Below are positions 1 to 6,819 of a stretch of DNA of 9,108 nt, one piece after another. Every line of letters starts with the position of its first letter. The stretch's first letter is position 1. Origin of the DNA: Candidatus Sulfotelmatobacter sp. (lineage in GTDB: Bacteria; Acidobacteriota; Terriglobia; Terriglobales; Acidobacteriaceae); the NCBI GenBank assembly GCA_030040725.1, contig JASHTD010000313.1, positions 1-9,108 of the forward strand, given 5' to 3'. Position numbers and translations under genes: made by a program. The notes beneath the pieces are model-generated. The model worked only from the letters and a program-made list of their open reading frames with translations. It searched no databases and had not been told where the DNA came from.

Positions 1-90
1 GGAGCGCAGCAGGTGCGCTTCGCATTCTGCAAGAAACTTGAAACTTTGGACGCGGCGGCTGCGAAGTTGGCGAAGCTGCGTCCCCGATAA
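1..90 (+). CDS. C-terminal end of a probable class I/II PLP-dependent aminotransferase (5' partial)
   Basis: Frame 1 is open from the window edge to the TAA at 88-90 and gives 29 residues beginning GAQQVRFAFCKKLETLDAAA. The pattern 'VRF-x-F-CKK-x-ETLD-x-A...KL' is the usual final strand and helix of fold-type I aminotransferases of the methionine/kynurenine aminotransferase type, where 'RFCFAKKDETL' precedes a short amphipathic helix and the stop. Those enzymes move amino groups between amino acids and 2-oxo acids with pyridoxal phosphate in the cytoplasm. The catalytic lysine and the cofactor-binding region lie outside the window, so substrate and exact subfamily cannot be given. The next gene starts about 84 bases later behind its own possible promoter. 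Confidence 0.55.
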   Translation, partial: GAQQVRFAFCKKLETLDAAAAKLAKLRPR

Positions 91-138
91 GTACCTACGT
101 GCACGAATGGGCCATGCTCAATCCCATACTGCGAAGAG

Positions 139-144
139 TATACT
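139..144 (+). promoter_or_regulatory. Possible -10 box for the zapB-like/zapA pair
   Basis: TATACT at 139-144 matches five of six bases of the sigma-70 -10 consensus and lies about 30 bases before the likely start of the coiled-coil gene. The matching -35 position (about 115-120, TGCTCA) is weak, at three of six. Transcription would start near 151. It would drive the two division genes independently of the aminotransferase. Sequence match only. Confidence 0.3.
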
Positions 145-173
145 GCGGGAAAGTTCGAAATTCTCCTCGGGAA

Positions 174-479
174 ATGAGCGCAATTATGGCTGTGGAAGCG
201 GCAGAGCAGGTAACGGAGCGGGTTCCGGTGGATCAGTTTCAGGCCCTGGAAGAAAAGATTTATCGCACCATTGAGTTGTATAAATCGGCGCGGAAGGCGC
301 AGGCTGCGGCGGAGCGCGACGCGCAGCGCTTGCGCGAGCAACTGGAAGAGCGCGACGAGCAACTCATTACATTGCGGCGCGAGTCTGTGCAGCTGAAGAA
401 AGAGCGCGAGGAAGTTCGCAGCCGCGTCGAGCATATGCTGGAGCAGATCGATTCGATGGAAGAGCAGCGCGCCAGTTAG
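174..479 (+). CDS. ZapB-like coiled-coil protein (putative cell-division accessory factor)
   Basis: About 101 residues from ATG 174 (ATG 186 is an alternative; a GGGA lies just upstream of 174). After a short N-terminal stretch, about residue 20 to the end is almost pure charged heptad helix: EEKIYRTIELYK, then alternating R/E/Q/L with leucines at coiled-coil spacing. There is no membrane segment or signal peptide. The stop is only a few bases before the possible upstream starts of zapA, so the two genes are probably co-transcribed. ZapB-type proteins are short coiled coils that bind ZapA and help organise the FtsZ ring in the cytoplasm, and the pairing with zapA is the main reason for the call. 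Coiled coils show little identifiable homology, so any short structural coiled coil is possible. A start at 99 is also open but would cover the putative -10 box and adds no recognisable sequence. Confidence 0.6.
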   Translation: MSAIMAVEAAEQVTERVPVDQFQALEEKIYRTIELYKSARKAQAAAERDAQRLREQLEERDEQLITLRRESVQLKKEREEVRSRVEHMLEQIDSMEEQRAS

Positions 480-532
480 CTGTGCACCTGAGAATGAGTC
501 GGGCGAAAACAGATCTGGAAGTTCAAGCAGAG

Positions 533-868
533 ATGGCAACGGCCACAAAAAATTCGGCGATGAAGGACGCCCAGAATGGCAGTGTGCGGGTTGAGATCTT
601 CGACCAGGCCTACAACCTGCGCGGTTCCGACCCGGAATACATCATGAAGCTAGCGGAGTATGTTGACTCGAAAATGCGGGCCGTCGCCGAAGCCACCAAC
701 ACGATTGATACCGTGCGCCTGGCTGTGCTCGCTGCCCTGAACATTGCGGATGAATATCAAGTTCTGAAGCGAAATCAGGATCACGGTTCTGCCGACTACC
801 AGAAACGTGCCCGTCAGCTCGCCAACGCTCTCGACGAAATTCTGGATGACAAGCGCAAGGCCGGATAG
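533..868 (+). CDS. zapA: Cell division protein ZapA
   Basis: The product is about 111 residues from ATG 533. The core SVRVEIFDQAYNLRG, then DPEYIMKLAEYVDSKMRAV, TIDTVRLAVLAALNIADEY and a C-terminal helix is the ZapA pattern: an N-terminal beta-alpha globular head binding FtsZ, then a long dimerising/tetramerising helix. ZapA cross-links FtsZ protofilaments at mid-cell. Length fits the family (about 90-110). Start choice is uncertain. ATG 533 has GGAAG 11 bases upstream and gives MATATKNS before the conserved core. GTG 482 (two bases after the preceding stop) and ATG 494 are in frame and would add 17 or 13 residues. The gene follows the ZapB-like coiled-coil gene and meets recX tail to tail, with 56 bases between the stop codons. 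Confidence 0.88.
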   Translation: MATATKNSAMKDAQNGSVRVEIFDQAYNLRGSDPEYIMKLAEYVDSKMRAVAEATNTIDTVRLAVLAALNIADEYQVLKRNQDHGSADYQKRARQLANALDEILDDKRKAG

Positions 869-924
869 CGGCTACCAGAGTTCATTCCGCCACTGTCCGA
901 ATTTCTAGTTCAGTCTTCCCTTCG

Positions 925-1476
925 TCAGGTCCCGCTGAGGTCAGGTTCGTCTTCTAAGTGGCTCAAGATCTCATCGTCCACATCCCATTTTTTCAGGATG
1001 GAGAAAATAGCCTTCGTGCTGAAACCGGCGCGAGCCAGCTGCCGAAATATCCGTGCAGTCTCTTTTTGATCCCTGGGTTTGGCGAGCCGCTTTCGCCGAA
1101 GAAAATCGCGCGCCTGTTTTTCTTCGCTGACCCCTTCAAACGCTGCATTTACGGCTTTATCGATCAGGTCGCTATGTACGCCTTTGACTTTCAGGTCAGT
1201 AGCGATCCGCCTGCGGCCAAATTTCTGATTGTCGCGGCGCAGTGCCGAAAAATAAGCGGCATACTGTGAATCGTTCAGATAGCCGTTGTCTTTCAATCTT
1301 CGGATGATCAACTCAACCAGCGTCTGGCCATATTCCGTGTCAGCTTCCACGCGTGCGCGCAGCAGTCGTTTCAATTCCGCAACCGTGCGCATGCGGCGCG
1401 CCAGCGCGCCGACGGCATATTCATAAAGCTCATCTTCGGAATAGAGTTTCTTTTGGGCACGACGATCAAATGCCAT
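925..1476 (-). CDS. recX: Regulatory protein RecX
   Basis: 183 residues from ATG 1476. RecX binds the RecA-DNA filament and limits RecA recombinase and co-protease activity in the cytoplasm. The three-helix tandem repeats are visible: residues 13-40 (SEDELYEYAVGALARRMRT, then VAELKRLLR), 61-73 (LKDNGYLNDSQYA), 87-100 (GRRRIATDLKVKGV) and 145-161 (RQLARAGFSTKAIFSIL). These are the hallmark RecX spacings, and the length is slightly above average. An in-frame GTG at 1500 would add eight residues (VDPDYRCG) but has no ribosome-binding site; MAFDRRAQKKLYSEDELY is the more family-like N-terminus. recA is not adjacent. A hairpin lies directly upstream at 1501-1539. Identity is secure; the start is less so. 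Confidence 0.9.
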   Translation of the reverse strand: MAFDRRAQKKLYSEDELYEYAVGALARRMRTVAELKRLLRARVEADTEYGQTLVELIIRRLKDNGYLNDSQYAAYFSALRRDNQKFGRRRIATDLKVKGVHSDLIDKAVNAAFEGVSEEKQARDFLRRKRLAKPRDQKETARIFRQLARAGFSTKAIFSILKKWDVDDEILSHLEDEPDLSGT

Positions 1477-1500
1477 GCCGCAACGATAGTCCGGATCCAC

Positions 1501-1539
1501 GCTTCGTGGAAGTGAAAGGTTTACGCATTCTTCCGAAGC
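1501..1539 (-). repeat. Imperfect inverted repeat (hairpin) upstream of recX
   Basis: Left arm 1501-1506 plus 1509-1512 (GCTTCG, then GAAG after a two-base TG bulge) pairs with right arm 1530-1539 (CTTC then CGAAGC), around a 17-base loop. As RNA from the - strand this would form a ten-pair stem ending 24 bases before the recX ATG. It could affect recX expression, or end a transcript arriving from the pilT side, but no run of U follows, so a standard intrinsic terminator is not supported. Confidence 0.35.
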
Positions 1540-1622
1540 TGACTCGTGATGGTGAGCGTGCGAGTGCGAATGCTAGGTCAGCCCTTTGAACCCGCCTCGC
1601 AGATATTGCAGATGCAGTTGTT

Positions 1623-1959
1623 CTATGGTGCGATACATGAGCCAGAAAGCGGCAGTTCGATGGCAGAAGTCAACAACTTGAGCCACCAAGGAATTTTCCG
1701 CGCCAGAAGCATCCACGGAAGAATTGCTGCGGGAACCAGAACGGCGGCACACAGAACGGGTCCGGTTTTCCCCATCTCAGGAAGCACAGCCAATAGAAGC
1801 AGTGAGCAGCGAAAACGCGCCCAGGACTCGCATGCTTGCAAAAATGAAAAGCAACGACCACATCGCTAAGGACGGAAGGATTGCACAGAACGCCAGGACA
1901 AAATTGAGCGGAACCAGCAAGGCTTGTGTGCCGGGATCGGGTCGATTGCGAGATGGCAT
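1623..1959 (-). pseudogene. Probable frameshifted small membrane-protein gene
   Basis: Two overlapping - strand frames join into one plausible hydrophobic protein of about 112 residues. The first begins at ATG 1959, with GAGGGA upstream, and reads MPSRNRPDPGTQALLVPLNF, continuing through a long hydrophobic stretch to ...RVLGAFSLL before ending in a stop near 1777. A second frame picks up in the same spot as LLLLAVLPEMGKTGPVLCAA, then AILPWMLLARKIPWWLK, ending at 1623. A single-base change in the CTGCTCACTGCTTCT stretch (about 1800-1815) would restore continuity and give about three to four membrane segments. The family is not recognised. It lies 43 bases downstream of pilT on the same strand. 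It could be a real pseudogene, a sequencing or assembly error, or chance hydrophobicity. The rest of 1477-2002 shows no gene I can support. Confidence 0.35.
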
Positions 1960-2002
1960 AGGTTTGCGTCCCTCGCCGCATTAGGTTCTATCGATGCTGG
2001 CC

Positions 2003-3124
2003 CTAGCGCCCGAATCCCGCTGACTGCATCGATTGCCGCGAAATGTCCGCAGTCGACGCAATGCCTTGCATACGCAGCTTAAAGTCGTCAGCGTTGGAGG
2101 CGTTCTCAAGAGCCGTTTCGTAGTTGACGAGACCGGCCTGGAACAAATCCCACAAAGACTGATCGAACGTCTGCATGCCGTATTGCGAAGTGCCGGCGGC
2201 AATGGCGTCACGAATCGACCGGGTTTTTTCCGGAACAAGGATACATTCGCGAATGAACGCGGTGTTGATCATTACCTCCACCGCAGGCACGCGGCCATCG
2301 GTGTCGCAGCGCCGCACCAGGCGCTGGCTGACGATGGCGCGCAGCACGGCCGCCAGCTGCAGGCGAATCTGCTTCTGCTCCGGCGGAGGAAAGATTGAAA
2401 TCACGCGGTTGATGGTTTCCACCGCATCCAACGTATGCAACGTCGAGAAGACCATGTGGCCGGTTTCCGCCGCATGCAGCGCAGTCGAAATTGTTTCCAG
2501 GTCGCGCATTTCGCCGACCAGGATCACGTCGGGATCCTGACGCAGAGAAGCACGCAGGGCCGAGCTAAACGAAGGCGTATCCACGCCGATCTCTCGCTGA
2601 TTGACGTAGCCTTTTTTATCGCGATGCAGAAATTCGATCGGGTCTTCGATCGTAATGATGTGTTCCGCGCGGCTGGAATTCACGCGATCGACCATCGCCG
2701 CCAGCGTAGTCGACTTACCGGACCCGGTGACGCCCGTGACCAGCACAAGACCTCGCGGCATCTCGCAAATCTGCTCCACCACTTTCGGCAAAAATAATTC
2801 GTCCAGGGCACGAATCTTGGTGGGAATAACACGCAGCACCAGTCCGACGTTGCCGCGCTGCTGAAAAATGTTGACACGGAAGCGGCCCAATCCGGCCACT
2901 CCGTAGGCCATATCGATTTCGGTAGTTTCTTTGAACTTTTGCTTCTGCCGCGCCGACATCATGCTGAAAGCCATGGTCAGCATGTCTTCTGCGCTCACGC
3001 GTGGCTGGTCGGTCAATGGCGCCAGTTCGCCATCCACGCGCAGGTGAGGATAGTTCCCCACCTTCAAATGCAAATCGGAGGCTTTGCGCTCAGTCGCAAT
3101 TCGCAGCAGATCGTCAATATTCAT
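2003..3124 (-). CDS. pilT: Type IV pilus retraction ATPase PilT
   Basis: 373 residues from ATG 3124, with GGAAGA eight bases upstream. PilT is the hexameric cytoplasmic motor that depolymerises type IV pili for twitching motility and DNA uptake. Visible features: N-terminal ASDLHLKVGNYPHLRVDGEL (residues 15-34), the PAS-like domain opening typical of PilT; Walker A GVTGSGKST (131-139); Asp box ITIEDPIEFLH (157-167); Walker B VILVGEMRD (200-208); His box TGHMVFSTLHT (221-231); and a C-terminal TRSIRDAIAAG (301-311) in place of the AIRNLIRE signature. Length is normal (about 350-380). SDLHL at the start, and the lack of a PilB-type N-terminal domain and tetracysteine motif, favour PilT over PilB. 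No other pilus gene is in the window. The hairpin at 3141-3157 lies in its leader. Confidence 0.95.
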   Translation of the reverse strand: MNIDDLLRIATERKASDLHLKVGNYPHLRVDGELAPLTDQPRVSAEDMLTMAFSMMSARQKQKFKETTEIDMAYGVAGLGRFRVNIFQQRGNVGLVLRVIPTKIRALDELFLPKVVEQICEMPRGLVLVTGVTGSGKSTTLAAMVDRVNSSRAEHIITIEDPIEFLHRDKKGYVNQREIGVDTPSFSSALRASLRQDPDVILVGEMRDLETISTALHAAETGHMVFSTLHTLDAVETINRVISIFPPPEQKQIRLQLAAVLRAIVSQRLVRRCDTDGRVPAVEVMINTAFIRECILVPEKTRSIRDAIAAGTSQYGMQTFDQSLWDLFQAGLVNYETALENASNADDFKLRMQGIASTADISRQSMQSAGFGR

Positions 3125-3140
3125 CGCAGAGGTCTTCCGG

Positions 3141-3157
3141 GGAGGCGGTCGGCCTCC
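3141..3157 (-). repeat. Short inverted repeat in the pilT leader
   Basis: GGAGGC (3141-3146) and GCCTCC (3152-3157) are exact inverted repeats with a five-base loop. On the - strand the hairpin would sit just upstream of the pilT ribosome-binding site. It may be a minor leader structure or an end for the transcript of the gene at 3285-4082, but there is no T-run. The remaining bases to 3284 show no gene. Confidence 0.25.
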
Positions 3158-3284
3158 AAGCTCTGCCTATGATGGACTGAATCGTAACTTTGCTAAAGAT
3201 GACCTAGGTAATGTGGTTGGAACTAACCGGCCTGAAGTGGGTTGGACCCGGTGAGGTCAGCCTGTATCGCTCCAATTCTGCCTA

Positions 3285-4082
3285 CTACGGTTCCTCAGAC
3301 AGTGCTTGTTCGGGAGTAAGCTTGCGGTACTTGTAATAGGTCTCGTCATCCTGCGATCTGTGGCCTATCACGTGGAAGATCTTGGCATGGGCTCTCATTG
3401 CATAATGACTGGGTTGCCAGATGTCGTCCTCCACCGGCATCTTCTCCACTTCGAACTGTGTGCCCGGCTCTACTTGAGCAAGGAAGCCTTCGATCGACAC
3501 CGGATGAATCACGCGAGCTTCCACCCTTACCCACTGGTAGGTCTGCTTGTCGATCCAAAGTCGGCCTTCCATGCCTTTAAGGACTTGGGTGTCCATGTTC
3601 GGCGGCCGGTAACCGGGCCGGGGAGTAGCTTTCAAGACATAAACATCGTGGCCACCCAGCTTCTGCTCGCCCATGAGTTTGAAGTTGAACCCTTCAGTCA
3701 ACTGCTCCATTAGCAACTGATCACGTTTGCGGTCTTTCTCATATTTCGCGATACGCTCGGCTCTTTCTTCCGGCGACTCGTTACGCCGGTCGGCAATCGT
3801 CTTCTCAAGCTTTTGGCGCTCCTCTTCCTGTTGGGGATGGGAGAGGGGCTTCCCATTCACCTCGACGAACCGCTGATAAGGCGAGCCAAAGATCATCAGA
3901 TCCTCAAAGGTTTTTGTCCCTCCGTTGGATTCGCGGTCGCGTTCGAAACAGCTGTATTCCGGAGCGGCATCCCAATCTTTGGAATTGGCTCGCACCGAGT
4001 TCTGAATAATGCTGTCTACGTTTTGTCCGAGGCCGTTGCTTGCAAAAAGGGCGAGTAGCGCGAGTGTGTAGATCCTTGGCAC
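3285..4082 (-). CDS. Secreted LolA-like protein of unknown function
   Basis: 265 residues from GTG 4082. Residues 1-20 (MPRIYTLALLALFASNGLGQ) are a signal peptide with likely cleavage after GLG-Q or nearby, so the product should reach the periplasm or outer membrane. Residues 35-80 hold a beta-strand segment (AAPEYSCFERDRES, then MIFGSPYQRFVEVNGKPL). Residues 82-130 are a highly charged helix (QQEEERQKLEKTIADRRNES onward). From about 134 the beta strands return: KLMGEQKLGGHDVYVLKATP, GRLWIDKQTYQWVRVEARVI, then DIWQPSHYAMRAHAKIF. The order 'LWID...W.R.E......W.PSH' resembles LolA/LolB-fold outer-membrane lipoprotein-sorting relatives common in Acidobacteria; the fold is an inference. There is no lipobox cysteine. 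It lies 74 bases downstream of the large secreted-protein gene on the same strand, suggesting co-transcription. The function is unknown. Confidence 0.65.
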   Translation of the reverse strand: MPRIYTLALLALFASNGLGQNVDSIIQNSVRANSKDWDAAPEYSCFERDRESNGGTKTFEDLMIFGSPYQRFVEVNGKPLSHPQQEEERQKLEKTIADRRNESPEERAERIAKYEKDRKRDQLLMEQLTEGFNFKLMGEQKLGGHDVYVLKATPRPGYRPPNMDTQVLKGMEGRLWIDKQTYQWVRVEARVIHPVSIEGFLAQVEPGTQFEVEKMPVEDDIWQPSHYAMRAHAKIFHVIGHRSQDDETYYKYRKLTPEQALSEEP

Positions 4083-4156
4083 TATCGTCTTCGAGTGACA
4101 GGTTTGGATTCCTATTCGGCTCTAACAGTTGTCGCGATAGTTCCGGCAATCGACGG

Positions 4157-6643
4157 TTATGGCTCGGGCATGACCGGCAACGCGGCCTTGTTAACGATTG
4201 AGGGATCGTCGCGCAACTTGATGTACAGCAAAGTGCCGTTGGGGCGGGGAACGCTCAATCCAGAATCCACATAGCTGGAAGGCACCGGAACACTGTGCAG
4301 GAATTGAGAATCGGAGGCAACCGAATCCAGTAAGAACAGATCCTGTCCCATCAGCGTGCAAGGCTTGTCGGCGCTGTCAGGGCAACGCACTTCCTTTAAA
4401 GTCGGGATGCGGACCAGTTTCACCAGCGGCTGCCAGTCGCCATATTCTCCCGTTCCGCTGACTGCGCGGTAACGAAGTTGCCCAAAAACCGACGGGCCAA
4501 AGTTTTTCAGGGGTTGAAGAGTCACGAGCACGGTTTGCGGATCTTCGAGGAATAATGTCCCATTGGCGAGGCTGAACGTGGCTGCGGTGGCGCCATCGTC
4601 CGTGGCAACTTCAATCTTCTCATCCCGCGGGAAGGTCGCTGGGATTTCCGCCTTCAGGAAAAAAGACATCTGACCATCTTGCGGAAGATCATCCTGATTG
4701 CCGAGACGAATAGGCGACGGCGTCGAACCAGCCTGAATGCTCTTGCTCAACAGCGTCACTCGCGGGCGAGGCGCATCAATCGTGGTGTCGAGATCAAGCA
4801 CTCGCCCGTCTTTCAGGGTCACATGCGCGACCAGGCTTTCGCCGGTCTCGAAATAAGTCGCAGCAGTGGAGGTCGCCGCCGCAGCTAACCGCAACTGATC
4901 CTTCCCGTCTGTGCGCGTCAAGCCTGCGGGAGAAAATTCCACCTTGTCTAATTTCAGTCCGGCAACTTCATCCAGGCGCGTTCCGGTCAGAGTGCCCTGC
5001 CGGTCGCCTGCATTCAGAGCAAAGTGATCCAGATGGGCCGCTTCGGAATACGCCTGCAGCGGTACTTCGTCCGGCTTGGATTGTCCGGATTGCGATACGA
5101 GCAGAAGCACCGGCCCCGAAGTCTCTCCTTTCAGCGGAACACTGATCTCAACCTCGTCGGTCTCCATCAGCTTCCAGGTCGCTTTCAGCTGTTTGCCTTT
5201 TCCGTCTTTGATCGTGACCTGCTCTACGCACGGAGCTTCATCCGATTGCAAGTGAATTGAATCGTCGCGGCCAACGATCAGTGCTGTCGAATCAGCCGAA
5301 GCGAGAGTCCACTTCACCGGCCGCGAGAACTGCAATTGGAAAGCGGGTCCGGTGAAAGAATCGAATCCCCATTGTCCACGGATGGTTCCAGGAACTTCCC
5401 CCATCACTTTTTCGGCGTGCAGCGGTTTCGTATCCACCACAAATCCGCCGCGCCCCGGATCGGCTTTGACCGGAAGATCGATCGCCAAACCCGCCTTATT
5501 CTCGACGTGCAGAACCACATCGTGGGCATATTGGGTCGAGAAAACCAGAGGTGCGCCATCGACCGGCAAAACCAGGCTGGATTGCTGCAGGCACGAAACC
5601 CGCTTCGGCTCAACCGGACGCAGAGGCGGCAATTGCGCCGCTTCCACCGCTGGCAATGCCACCACAAGCACGGACATCGGTTTGTGGAACGAAGGCACAT
5701 TGTTGAGCTTGAGATCGAGTTCGTCAGTTTTCGGCAACCCGAGGGCGGGAATGTATTGGTACTGCGGGTTGTGAAAACTCGCCATCATTTTTGCCAGATC
5801 GACCACCGCGCCAACATAAGGGCTGTACTCGCCTCCACCGGCAAGTTTCGCGTTGCTGAGATTTCCCACCAGATCGGAAGCTGGACCCGAGGTTAAAGCA
5901 TCGACCATCGACTGGCTGTGCCCGTCATCCAGAACAAGTTGATCGGTCTTCTGCGTCAGACAGGTAGCCTGCTCTTGCACCGGTTTGTCGAAACAGTCGT
6001 TATCGATCTTGATTTTCAAGCTGCGCGCGAGCAACAGCGAGCGGTCTTTCAGTGTTTTCGCGTCCATATCTGAGGCCTCGTGAATACCCGCCAGATAGGC
6101 GTCCAGACGAGAGCGGTCGAGTGCCGCCTGATCGAGATCTTGCGATGCCCGAACGAACGCGCCCGGCTTGTTGCGTACCGCCGACCGCACGGTCGCAAAA
6201 TCCCCACCGGTTTCGGGAGCCAGAAACACGAGAGCCTGCTCGGCCTGGTCAGGCACGGTCACGTATATTCCCTCCTTCATCACCTTGCTGTTCCAGGTTT
6301 CTGCCCGGGTAAACCACTGATCGGGCGGGGGATTGGTCGATCCGCGGAGAAAAGCGGAGACCATAAGATAGTGAACTGATTGTCCCACCGGAACGACGGG
6401 ATGCAGCCAGATCCGGTCTCCTGCCTGGAGGTTAGGGAGCTGGGAGATTGGCAGCGTTTTTCCCGAACGTGTGACCTTCACTTCGATGCGTGGTCCAGGC
6501 AGGTCGAATGCAGCAGCGTCGGCGCGCACCCGCGTCGGAAAAAGCAGAAAAACTCCGACGGCGCCGACGAGGAACAACAGCCATTGTTGAAGAGAAGAAA
6601 AACTCCCTGAAGCCTTCCTTCTAGAACCCTTTGAAAAGATCAC
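4157..6643 (-). CDS. Large secreted beta-rich protein of unknown function
   Basis: About 828 residues from GTG 6643. Residues 1-43 form an N-terminal signal: basic KGSRRK, hydrophobic WLLFLVGAVGVFLLF, then TRVRADA before AAFD, so export is likely. I do not recognise the family. The next part (about 45-130) contains IEVKVTRSGKTLPISQLPNL and a GDRIWLHPVVP strand; about 150-260 is helical and charged; the remainder is long beta-type sequence with many alternating hydrophobic strands, suggestive of repeated Ig/TIG-like modules. The mature part carries six cysteines; two lie close together near the C-terminus (CPDSADKPC), and two flank a short loop in the helical part (DCFDK...ATC), consistent with disulphides outside the cytoplasm. 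There is no catalytic motif I can name. An in-frame TTG at 6790 would add 49 residues without any signal character, so I prefer the GTG. It may be an envelope or surface protein acting with the LolA-like product downstream. Confidence 0.6.
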   Translation of the reverse strand: MIFSKGSRRKASGSFSSLQQWLLFLVGAVGVFLLFPTRVRADAAAFDLPGPRIEVKVTRSGKTLPISQLPNLQAGDRIWLHPVVPVGQSVHYLMVSAFLRGSTNPPPDQWFTRAETWNSKVMKEGIYVTVPDQAEQALVFLAPETGGDFATVRSAVRNKPGAFVRASQDLDQAALDRSRLDAYLAGIHEASDMDAKTLKDRSLLLARSLKIKIDNDCFDKPVQEQATCLTQKTDQLVLDDGHSQSMVDALTSGPASDLVGNLSNAKLAGGGEYSPYVGAVVDLAKMMASFHNPQYQYIPALGLPKTDELDLKLNNVPSFHKPMSVLVVALPAVEAAQLPPLRPVEPKRVSCLQQSSLVLPVDGAPLVFSTQYAHDVVLHVENKAGLAIDLPVKADPGRGGFVVDTKPLHAEKVMGEVPGTIRGQWGFDSFTGPAFQLQFSRPVKWTLASADSTALIVGRDDSIHLQSDEAPCVEQVTIKDGKGKQLKATWKLMETDEVEISVPLKGETSGPVLLLVSQSGQSKPDEVPLQAYSEAAHLDHFALNAGDRQGTLTGTRLDEVAGLKLDKVEFSPAGLTRTDGKDQLRLAAAATSTAATYFETGESLVAHVTLKDGRVLDLDTTIDAPRPRVTLLSKSIQAGSTPSPIRLGNQDDLPQDGQMSFFLKAEIPATFPRDEKIEVATDDGATAATFSLANGTLFLEDPQTVLVTLQPLKNFGPSVFGQLRYRAVSGTGEYGDWQPLVKLVRIPTLKEVRCPDSADKPCTLMGQDLFLLDSVASDSQFLHSVPVPSSYVDSGLSVPRPNGTLLYIKLRDDPSIVNKAALPVMPEP

Positions 6644-6662
6644 CGTGGGATACCCAAGCGCA

Positions 6663-6668
6663 ATTGTA
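6663..6668 (-). promoter_or_regulatory. Possible -10 box for the large secreted-protein gene
   Basis: On the - strand TACAAT (5 of 6 matches to the -10 consensus) occurs 20 bases before GTG 6643. No good -35 is seen 16-18 bases further upstream. If used, the leader would be about a dozen bases and would lack a clear ribosome-binding site. Weak sequence evidence only. Confidence 0.25.
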
Positions 6669-6773
6669 CAATCTGCAAATTTCGAACGGGAGAAGATGTG
6701 AACAGGGGAGTGTGAAAAAAATCTTGCGCTGCATACAACCTGGCCGCACTTTTTAAAGCTGTGAAAGCTCGAA

Positions 6774-6780
6774 GGGAGGT
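6774..6780 (+). promoter_or_regulatory. Strong Shine-Dalgarno sequence displaced from the antitoxin start
   Basis: GGGAGGT at 6774-6780 is the best ribosome-binding site in the control region. It is 21 bases before ATG 6802 and 39 before ATG 6820, too far in linear distance. The near ATG at 6790 is followed at once by a TGA. If the palindrome at 6787-6815 folds as an RNA hairpin, six unpaired bases before it and four after it bring the site to an effective spacing of ten from ATG 6820. Confidence 0.4.
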
Positions 6781-6783
6781 AAT

Positions 6784-6789
6784 TTGACA
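6784..6789 (+). promoter_or_regulatory. Perfect -35 hexamer at the antitoxin promoter
   Basis: TTGACA at 6784-6789 is an exact -35 match that runs into the palindrome. At 17 bases spacing the -10 position (6807-6812, TCACAT) is poor. The better -10-like CATAAT (6798-6803) is only eight bases away and cannot pair with this -35. A repressor on the palindrome would cover either option. Confidence 0.4.
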
Positions 6790-6815
6790 ATGTGACACAT
6801 AATGTGTCACATTGT
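6787..6815. promoter_or_regulatory. 29-bp palindrome, probable toxin-antitoxin operator
   Basis: Arm 6787-6800 (ACAATGTGACACAT) is the exact reverse complement of arm 6802-6815 (ATGTGTCACATTGT), with the single base A6801 at the centre: 14 matching pairs without a mismatch. It lies directly before the antitoxin gene and overlaps the -35 hexamer, as expected for the operator through which antitoxin or toxin-antitoxin complexes repress their own operon. As RNA it could form a 12-pair hairpin with a five-base loop. It also covers the most upstream possible antitoxin ATG (6802), arguing that translation begins later. Confidence 0.75.
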
Positions 6816-6819
6816 ACAC

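Noticed and set aside
99..173. Longer N-terminus of the ZapB-like protein from ATG 99
   Set aside because: The region holds a -10-like box and no coiled-coil or conserved sequence; the start at 174 or 186 suits the helix better.
869..924. 6S RNA (ssrS), which often follows zapA
   Set aside because: Only 56 bases separate the zapA and recX stop codons, far too few for 6S RNA, and no long imperfect hairpin is present.
2033..2797. Several + strand open frames antisense to pilT
   Set aside because: PilT is certain from its motifs. These frames are arginine/histidine-rich complements with no recognisable protein features.
3181..3260. Near-palindrome GGTTGGAACTAACC and repeated TCCAACC in the leader between the LolA-like gene and pilT
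   Set aside because: Only short matches with mismatches. No promoter or operator could be defined with them.
5336..5896. Long + strand open frame (186 codons) inside the large secreted-protein gene
   Set aside because: It is antisense to a coherent 828-residue frame, its composition is rich in R, H and Q, and it has no ribosome-binding site or motif.
6644..6790. 49-residue N-terminal extension of the large secreted protein starting at TTG 6790
   Set aside because: It would begin inside the toxin-antitoxin palindrome, has no ribosome-binding site and would put the signal peptide deep inside the protein.
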